Assembly (NCBI GenBank): GCA_031213475.1
Contig: JARUPZ010000009.1
Span: 5,737,601-5,801,600 of the forward strand
Direction of reading: 5' to 3'
Length of the DNA stretch: 64,000 bases
Origin: Nereocystis luetkeana
Lineage: Eukaryota; Sar; Phaeophyceae; Laminariales; Laminariaceae
The position numbers and the translations under genes were made by a program. The notes beneath the pieces were generated by a model, which had not been told where the DNA came from, did no database searches, and worked only from the letters and a program-made list of their open reading frames with translations. Within the stretch, counting starts at the first letter, position 1; the number at the start of each line of letters is the position of its first letter. Positions 56,751 to 64,000 of the stretch are shown piece after piece.

Positions 56751-57295
56751 GGAATTGTGGTTGGGCCTTCCTGCCCCCACTATAGTATAGCTGCTGCTTG
56801 CCGGATACGTATATTGTTGTGAGTTCACAAACCAAGACAGGTTCGAATACCATAGTGGGCTGCTATTCAGTCGAACCAACAGTGGACGTAAGAAAGTTTC
56901 CAAGTTAATGTTTGTAATGGTTTACGTAGAGAGCCAGTTGTGGCCGTTTCCGGGAGATGGAAACACATACGAACGTGTAATTACGTGCAATCAGCAATTT
57001 AAACTACCGACGGCAACTACCGAATAAACAGGCCAATATCCTATGTTGTCTGAGCCACGAGCGACCTCCACGAGGACGCGCTCTAGCATGCCACAACTGT
57101 CGTTGGTGTGTAGTGTGCTGTGCTGTTTGCTATGTGTTATGGTTGTGTGCGGATGCTGTGTGCTGGGTGCTGAGTGCGGGGGCTTCCACTATTGATAACA
57201 GGGTGAGGGTTAGGGTTACCCGTAGATTGGGCTGAACTATTGCGGCGAACAATACTTATCGACGGCTCAGTCTGCTTACGGGAAGTTACGTGTAC
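56751..57295. other. no gene; short telomere-type stretch
   Basis: GGTGAGGGTTAGGGTTACCC (57201-57220) contains two TTAGGG-like units. A GTGTGCTGTGCTG-type repeat lies near 57110-57175. Nothing else seen. Confidence 0.5.
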
Positions 57296-58265
57296 TGCCG
57301 TATCTTATAGTATAGGGATATAGAGGGGGTGTAGATCGCTGACTACCGGATAACGAAGGGGGCAATAATGGGCAGGCCCGACTACTGTAATGCCGGTCGG
57401 CCTAGACCTGTATACTTATTCACGGGCATTGATGTCATATCTTGATGATTCACACTGTCCTGGGTCAGAGAGTTATGAGAACATGAGGGTTTTATATGTA
57501 TTATTTGCGTGGCGCACCTCATCAGAACCACGCCTCTTCCACAATAGAGGGAAACGGGATCATGAATACCATGACACACGCCCATCATGAGGGGCCGTAT
57601 ATGCAAGTTCATAGAAATCCGGAGGGGACCAAATCCATCCAGAAACGTCTGAAAAATGGATATAAGTTACGGCGCTTCACCACCCATTCCCACACCTCTA
57701 TGACTCGCAAGGCGAAAGCCGATTAAAACAACAAAAATCTGCAATCCTACGGCAGTAAGCACGTTTGTCCTGAAAGAGACGCGAGGGTTGTAAAGCTACG
57801 CGGCGTTTTAGGTGGCAAAAATAAAGGCCGCGAAACAAATAACAGTGAAAACATAACGGCTCGAATTCGAGTGGCCTAATAAGTAAGTGCTAGCACGTAT
57901 GAACTCCGACATACCATAGAGGGGGAGACACACAAAAAAACGAGAATGCCGATGACGCCGTGTCTGATAGTATAGGGATATAGGGAGGGTATATATCGCT
58001 GACTACCGGGTGATAAAATGGTGCAGTATGGGGCAGGTCCGACTACTGTAATGCCGGTCGGCCTAGACGTGTATACGTTTTCACAAAGATTGATGTCATA
58101 TCTTGATCAACCCCACATTCCTGGCTCAGAGAGTTCTTAGAACAGGGGGGTTTACGTACCTTTTTTGTGTGGCGCGTTTCATCAGAAACACGACTCCTCG
58201 ACAATTATAATAGAGAGAAACGGGATCATGAATACGATGACACGTAACTGCCATCACTGTTTAGG
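57296..58265. repeat. direct duplication, ~310-bp copies 660 bp apart
   Basis: 57296-57605 and 57955-58265 share ATAGTATAGGGATATAG, CGCTGACTACCGG, CGACTACTGTAATGCCGGTC, TTGATGTCATATCTTGAT and GAAACGGGATCATGAATAC. No shared frame is maintained, so probably non-coding. Confidence 0.85.
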
Positions 58266-58397
58266 TCCGCACTATCGTGTTGGAGGTCAGAGTGCCTATG
58301 AGGTAGCAGGATGGAGGGGTGTTGGGAAGGGACTAGGAGACACGGAAACAGGAAGGGTGGAACAGAGGCAGCGACAAGGGATGTATTAGAAGGTGGG

Positions 58398-58782
58398 AAA
58401 TCGTCCACGAGAACTTTGGCCTGAAGCGTGCGGCATGGGCGTAGTCGTTTCGAATGGAATGGTCCTCAGGTAATTATTCTCGTTGCAGTGCCGCTCATCG
58501 CTTGCAGCACAACAGTACAAAAGTTGTTTTTACCCAATGTTCCACTTGAAAAAAGACTTGGCGAACTGTATGTTCACTGGCCTCGGGGAGCGATTGCTGC
58601 TGCTCGAGCCGTCACTCGCGTTGGGATGCTGGGAGTCAACTGCTATAATTCCACACGCAAAATACTCGACGAGATGTGGTTTGGACCAAAATGATCGCCT
58701 CCACGAGGGCTTCAACCTGAGGCGTGTTGCATGGGCGCAGTCGTTTCTAAACACTTTTTGTCCGCAGGTAACAACTGCGTGA
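58398..58782. repeat. direct duplication, ~85-bp copies ~290 bp apart
   Basis: 58398-58480 and 58692-58782 share TCCACGAG, CTGA(A/G)GCGTG, GCATGGGCG and AGTCGTTTC blocks, ending in CAGGTAA. The intervening frames (58428-58694) are unrecognised. Confidence 0.65.
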
Positions 58783-59099
58783 CCTTGATCCGACAAACTA
58801 CTCTTCTGAATCCGTTTCAGAGGCCACAAGTGTACCACGTGTGGAAAAAGTGGGATAATGTGTCATTCGTCCCTGAGATCTTGCTTCTGGTTCATTTTTG
58901 CTAAATTACCCTTAGACCTATGCCAATGGTACAGCGAAGTTGCAAAAAAGAGTTTGAATTTCAAAGATACCCGCCAAACCAATTCGGAACTCGCTTCCAA
59001 TGGGCCACCTAAAAATTCAAAAAAAGTTCCAAACTTTTGGGAAAGCCCGGAAAAAGCAAATCTGGGGCCGTTGTCGGGCGACATCGGCTTGAGAGAAGC

Positions 59100-59804
59100 T
59101 CAGGCCGATCTTTGGTTCGAAGCGGGGAGATTCCGAGTCCTCGACATACATCGATCAACAAAACCATCGATTGCGTCATGAATTCTGAACGGAGTGCGCT
59201 CGTTAGGGGCTCTGACCCACCCTAGGGTCACCGTCTTCACACCATGGTCGGTGTCATGAGGCGGGAGCTGACCAGGCGTGTGATAAAAAAACATTTGGCC
59301 GCTGGTTTGCACAAAACTGAAGACAAAACTTCTCCATCCGTCTCGAATGGCAAAAAAAAGACTTTTTTTCATGTTTGGGAGGATACCGTAGGACGCCGCC
59401 GGCAAGCTCTCGCCCCCTAGACCATGGATCCGCCTGATATCTTCGAGGCCGTCATCTATACTCGTTGGGCTTGCCAGATACCGAGTGGGTTGGCCGTCGG
59501 CTGAGTCTATGTCGAGATCGAGCGTCGATCGTCGCACGAGCTGGTTTCGATCACCGTGTTGACAACTTGCGACCAGAAAAACACAAATTGCGCCGCCTGC
59601 AGCCGTTGGGGTAAAAAATAAAAAATAAAAAAACTTCTTCTCTTTTTTTTTCCCACAGCGGCGGTACGAGAAAAATTTCGGCTGTTTTTTTAAAGCCATA
59701 TATTTGAAATAAAAACTTTTCAACTTCGCGTTTCCATTGGCATAATAGGTCTTAGCCGAGTATGTTTTCATATCCTTTACTCCCCGTATAAACACCTTTT
59801 TCAT
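59100..59804 (-). CDS. unrecognised 234-codon ORF
   Basis: A long minus-strand frame. The first ~90 residues are Lys/Phe-rich because of T-rich DNA and are unlikely to be protein. The rest contains STLDLDIDSADGQPTRYLAS, DDGLEDIRRIHGLGGES and WRSFVFSFVQTSGQMFFYHT. No domain recognised. It overlaps a plus-strand frame (58858-59181). I keep it only as a candidate because of its length. Confidence 0.25.
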   Translation of the reverse strand: MKKVFIRGVKDMKTYSAKTYYANGNAKLKSFYFKYMALKKQPKFFSYRRCGKKKEKKFFYFLFFTPTAAGGAICVFLVASCQHGDRNQLVRRSTLDLDIDSADGQPTRYLASPTSIDDGLEDIRRIHGLGGESLPAASYGILPNMKKSLFFAIRDGWRSFVFSFVQTSGQMFFYHTPGQLPPHDTDHGVKTVTLGWVRAPNERTPFRIHDAIDGFVDRCMSRTRNLPASNQRSA

Positions 59805-62800
59805 ATCTAATACTAACCGTATGAAAATCGGATCGCATTTCGAAAGTGGAATTCATGGAGCCCGGGATCTCTCTCTAAAGGCACGGTATTTTAAAATTAA
59901 ACTAAGTGGGAGTCATTTATTGTATATGTCCTCGGAGTAGTGACATGGCGTGTACAATCCTGTGTTTAAGCCAATTTCATAGTATTTTTTCACCCCATAC
60001 CACTAACTGCACAGCAGTATTATTGCTCCCTCCTTTCTCTCGTTCATTGACGGAACCAATATCGGAAATACACAGCAGTAGGTGGCCTCATTGCTTAACT
60101 CCGACGTTCTATTCACTCGTCGACTCACGTTGAGTTGGATTTATTCAACATGGGCACTCTCGGCGGCCCGTTTTTTTCGACGGGGCCCTTTGTACGAAAA
60201 CATAAGGAAGTGCTTTCAAGTCCCAATAATTAGTATTTTTTCTCGGGTGCGTTCATTAGAGCCATTATTCTAACCCGGCCGAGGTTGGGTCGGATGTACG
60301 AGTGCGGTTCGCCGCACTGAACGTAGGGAGTTAGCTAAACAGTGGTGGTAGTACGGTGTACGTACGTAGAGACTACGGTCGATCCTGCGGAACGGGCAAT
60401 GGTGTGCCCGATCTAGTCACACAGAGCGTACGTTGGGTTTACATGTCATAGGGACGTGTTCCCCGGGTATTGTACTCGGTGGGAAACAGTTTAGGCTTAT
60501 ACTTCAAAAAACCGGTTAGACGCATATGTCTGTCCAGCGCGTTTAGATAACCTCATTAAAAGGAAGCGAATATAAGTCTTAATTCACATCAAATATTTAA
60601 ATTGTACCCACCTATATTTTATCCGCGCTAGTAAACAACGCATGCCTTAGTGGCGTTAAACATGTATACCTGTGACAGTGTCCATAGACTCCATAGACTT
60701 CGGGGGGTGGCAACTACTAGATGAATAGCTAAATGCACGAGGGCAGCTACCTTACCTAGACCAACCACCCTGTACGACATCAGACGGACAACTATTGGAA
60801 GATAAACACTCACCTCCTCCCTTATTGTGAACGCTACTTGCCGAGCTCCCCTTCCCCCCGTTCACAGACTTGCAAATATATTTTCCCGTGACATAGTTAC
60901 GATAAGCGCCTTATGTGGACTACAGAACATACGAATCATCGCTCGTGAAGGACCTAGGGAGCAAAGTCGAAACACTGTTTCCACTTTCACAGACTGGAGC
61001 AGCAGCCCCGTCCTCGCCAACCGCCTGAGGCACCAACCCACTACGGCCCGTATCTAGCGCAAACGCACTTTCGGTGTACTTCGTGTCTCGAAAACTCTTC
61101 ATGGACGCCGTTGGGCAGTGATAAACATGACTGAATGACGAAGGAGATGCTACCATGTGCAACCAACATGGTCACGTCTTTAAGCGTGTTATAGCGCTTG
61201 CAGCTGAGTACTGGAGAACGAGAACGCAGAAATTTCATCAACACACACCTAAGACGTTCATGCAAATGCACCCAGATGTCTCGACGACTAGTCACCGGTT
61301 GTGGTGTAGAATTTCTTTGTAGAAATCCAGGGCCGAACTGCATCGTGCGCACGTTCAGCAACTGTCTCACGCTTTCTCCATAAGGGCACGGCGTTCTGGT
61401 AGATACCAAGCTACAAACAACGTCGTGTGACCGGCGAAATGGCAAACGTATTCAAGCCCAAATACTGTCCTTGCCTGACTGAGCGTTTACCTAAACAGAC
61501 TCAAATGTGTGCTGATCCGGTGGCCGCACGCCCGCACCCTGCGTCCAACATATACGCACGGCTCATCGGGTATATAAATAAATTATGCCACCGATTAGTA
61601 CGTGCGATTGACGTATCAACACACACGTAATACAAATGAGTATCGACGAAATCCACTATCTTACACCTGTCGTCTTCACGTTTGCCTATGAAAATGTATC
61701 ATGCAATTTCTACGCTTTAGAGATATCCAACTTGAATTCACTTTTTTGTGTGCCCTGCCTTCTGCATATTATTGCAGTCTAGCCTGCCAGTATCAGTGGA
61801 ACTAAGCAGCCGAGGTGTTATGTTAGAAGCGGCGCTCGGCGGCACTGCTCTTCCTCGTTGGGCAACGCCCCGACAAAAATCATGCAACTTGTCGACGTTA
61901 ACTAACCTGCTGTACTCGACTCCACATTCTCCCCTGCAGCAAAAACAACAAGCCCTACGGTCGATTGCAATGTAACTCCAAGCCGATAAGAAAACATTGT
62001 GTGGCCACACACTCTGCATGTAGTTGTCACAGTGGAACATTCCCAACCCATACACCCGATGCTACCTCACTGCTGGTTGTTCAGAATGTAATCGGCGTTC
62101 TCCCAATGGCGTCATGCTACTGGTTAGGGGCATGGCATCGCCGCATATGCTTCCATGGCATCCGTAAACCATTGGCCTCCGTGTTATAGACGCAGTGGCT
62201 TCGGAGGCTCCTCTTGTTACCGGTTTACAAGATACAAACGCAAAATGAGTAAGTTGGTGGGGAAGGCATGGTTAAAACATTAGGACATTTGGGGTGAGAT
62301 AATTTTTCTAAATATTTCGAAATCGTGCATATTCGGGAAGGCACTATCGACGGGTCATCTCACTCGTGTATCGCCCTTTTTCTACTGACAAGAAATGTTC
62401 GACCAATATTGGCTCAAATTTTAGGCAACACGTGTAAACAAGAAAAGTACCAATTACCTCTTGAGAAGGTCTTTATATATCACATAAAACGAAGCACGTT
62501 GCTGCACGCAGTAAGCGTGTGTTGAGCCTGCCGTGCCCACGCTCTTCAGGAGTGTTTGGTCCCACAAGCACCAAGCGTCACGGTGCTAGGAGTATCTATT
62601 GCGGGGCCTGTTTTCGTGTGTAATTCGAACATACGTTGTTTTCCACATATAGTCGCAGTAGGCAATGAATTCTCCGACGATGACTGAGGTCGCACACCGC
62701 GTGCCCCGTAGCCCGTACGTCCCACACCAGCTTCCGGTATACAATTGTACGCTCGGTGGCATCCATATACACCGGTAATGCCATGACAGATAAAATGGAA

Positions 62801-64000
62801 ATACCGGGGTGGAGGACGGCGCCTTAGCTCGTACAACCTTCTGTGTAGTATGCCAAGGACAACCACTAGGGGTGTTCCTCGTTTCAAACCACACAGAACG
62901 TATAAGCGTAGTACTAATGGTACCGAAGCTCATTAAAGGGCCACAAGATTGTAAGGTTCCCTTTTCATTTACAACGATGGAGAGAGTATCCGATGAGTTA
63001 TATCGCACGTGCGGGTGGGTGCCAAAGCAAGGGTGTTTTGACGTTGGAACATTTTCAATGGCGTGCCAAGGAAGCAGTTAGAATATGCATGTGGTAAAAC
63101 GAATTCAAGATATCCCACGGCGTAGTTATACCTCGGACTCCTAAGTCAAAAGCAATCGGTACGTCTGCAGCAACAAAAAGGAGATGGGCTTTCGCTTATG
63201 CATTTCACTCCTTCGAATTCTAGCGCGTGTGTCCATTGAACAACTATAAACAGGCGAAGCAAGCGATGCTTGCTGCAAACACATGTTGGCGACAGCCGCC
63301 ACCGTGGAAAGTTGCATATGTACAGAATAGAGATCACGCAGCACTGTGTGGGTATACAAGGATCGACTTCCGTAGTGTAGGGCACCTTGTAGAAAACAAG
63401 CGTTAGCTTCTTGATCGGCCGCGTCGGTTATTAACGAAGTTCACAGATTGTTCCATGTCACATACCCTTCAACGTCGAAAAGTACTGCTTAGGTACACAC
63501 CCCGTTTTACGTATCACACCTATCGAACCACTCTGATTTCGTGAGTCGTAGCGGACGTCTGTATGTGAATGATTCGCTGATTTTACTACGACATCAAGTG
63601 CAGCATACCACTTACCACAGTAAATGCGGAGGTGTTCTTCTACTCGCATATTTCGCCGAGTCTGCACTCTGTCGCAGACGTTATGAGTAAGAAAAGACGG
63701 GAAAGCAGTGTTAGAGCTATGAGTCTATTGGAGATGCGTTTTTGCTTTTAAGCATTACTGTATACCTAAGCAAGTGCAGGTAGCTAAACCGTACGCTCGT
63801 CGTTGAGCAACATTACGCAGTAGACATTGACATATATACAATACACCTCGTGCATATTTTGGGCGTCTGTTTGCATCGTTAGTCGGTCCCTACGTGTCAT
63901 ATGAGCACAGATACCTGTAGTGATTCTGAAGATAACGGTCGACTCTTTCAACCAGGCGTCACGCGAATAGTGGCCCCTGTGGCTATTATGGAGCAGTGTT
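59805..64000. other. no gene recognised to window end
   Basis: Frames up to 140 codons (61041-61445 and 62586-63008 minus; 62809-63081 plus) show no motif, and no repeats stand out. It may be unique intergenic DNA. Confidence 0.45.

Noticed and set aside
56397-56903. Long frames with poly-Lys, poly-Asn, poly-Leu or poly-Phe
   Set aside because: They are direct translations of the (GTT)n and (CTT)n microsatellites and occur on both strands.

Overview
This is eukaryotic nuclear DNA, very repeat-rich, with no recognisable intact host gene. The evidence for a eukaryote is: Ty3/gypsy and Ty1/copia retrotransposon remains, a Pol III tRNA-type promoter (A and B box), splice-like GT...AG boundaries around short GC3-rich open segments, CCCTAA/TTAGGG telomere-type stretches inside the sequence, and long microsatellites and satellites. 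The species cannot be named. A chromodomain-type gypsy element and TTAGGG telomere repeats would fit an alga or other protist, such as a photosynthetic stramenopile, but this is a guess.

Layout. 1-1025 holds a ~275-bp satellite that reappears at 53956-55290. 1369-2830 is a broken integrase fragment (minus strand). 3481-5640 is a family of hairpin-forming repeats passing into a CAGTACAGCAG minisatellite. 5641-12684 shows little. 12685-27826 is one very large imperfect palindrome of about 15 kb with a 48-bp centre at 20608-20655. Its outer arms carry ~235-260-bp tandem units. Its left arm is split by a ~4.1-kb insertion with exon-like segments. Its right arm is split by a 440-bp mariner-like element and by a ~2.3-kb block made of a 5'-truncated copia element fused to tRNA-like sequences. 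27827-39135 is a mosaic of local duplications: the 31.0/32.8 kb pair, the CTG-rich repeats at 34.3-35.4 and 37-38.1 kb, and a CAGATC minisatellite. About 40.0-50.2 kb is a long, heavily mutated Ty3/gypsy element with gag, an unexpected NADAR-like domain, protease, reverse transcriptase, RNase H, integrase and a chromodomain-like tail. 50.2-64 kb holds small duplications, microsatellites and long stretches without recognisable genes.

The most interesting signals are four. (1) The giant palindrome, whose arms share a history but differ by insertions and repeat counts. (2) The 9-mer TACCAGGTA/TACCTGGTA, found 14 times, far more than chance predicts. In several paralogous comparisons it is absent from the sister copy. 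It matches the ends of a TA-flanked element whose termini begin CC(A/T)GGTG, as in mariner, so these sites look like excision footprints. (3) The copia/tRNA-like chimera inserted as one block into a satellite unit. (4) The NADAR-like domain inside the gypsy element.

Most coding potential is decayed. The only long clearly intact retroelement frame is the copia reverse transcriptase/RNase H at 24655-25956.
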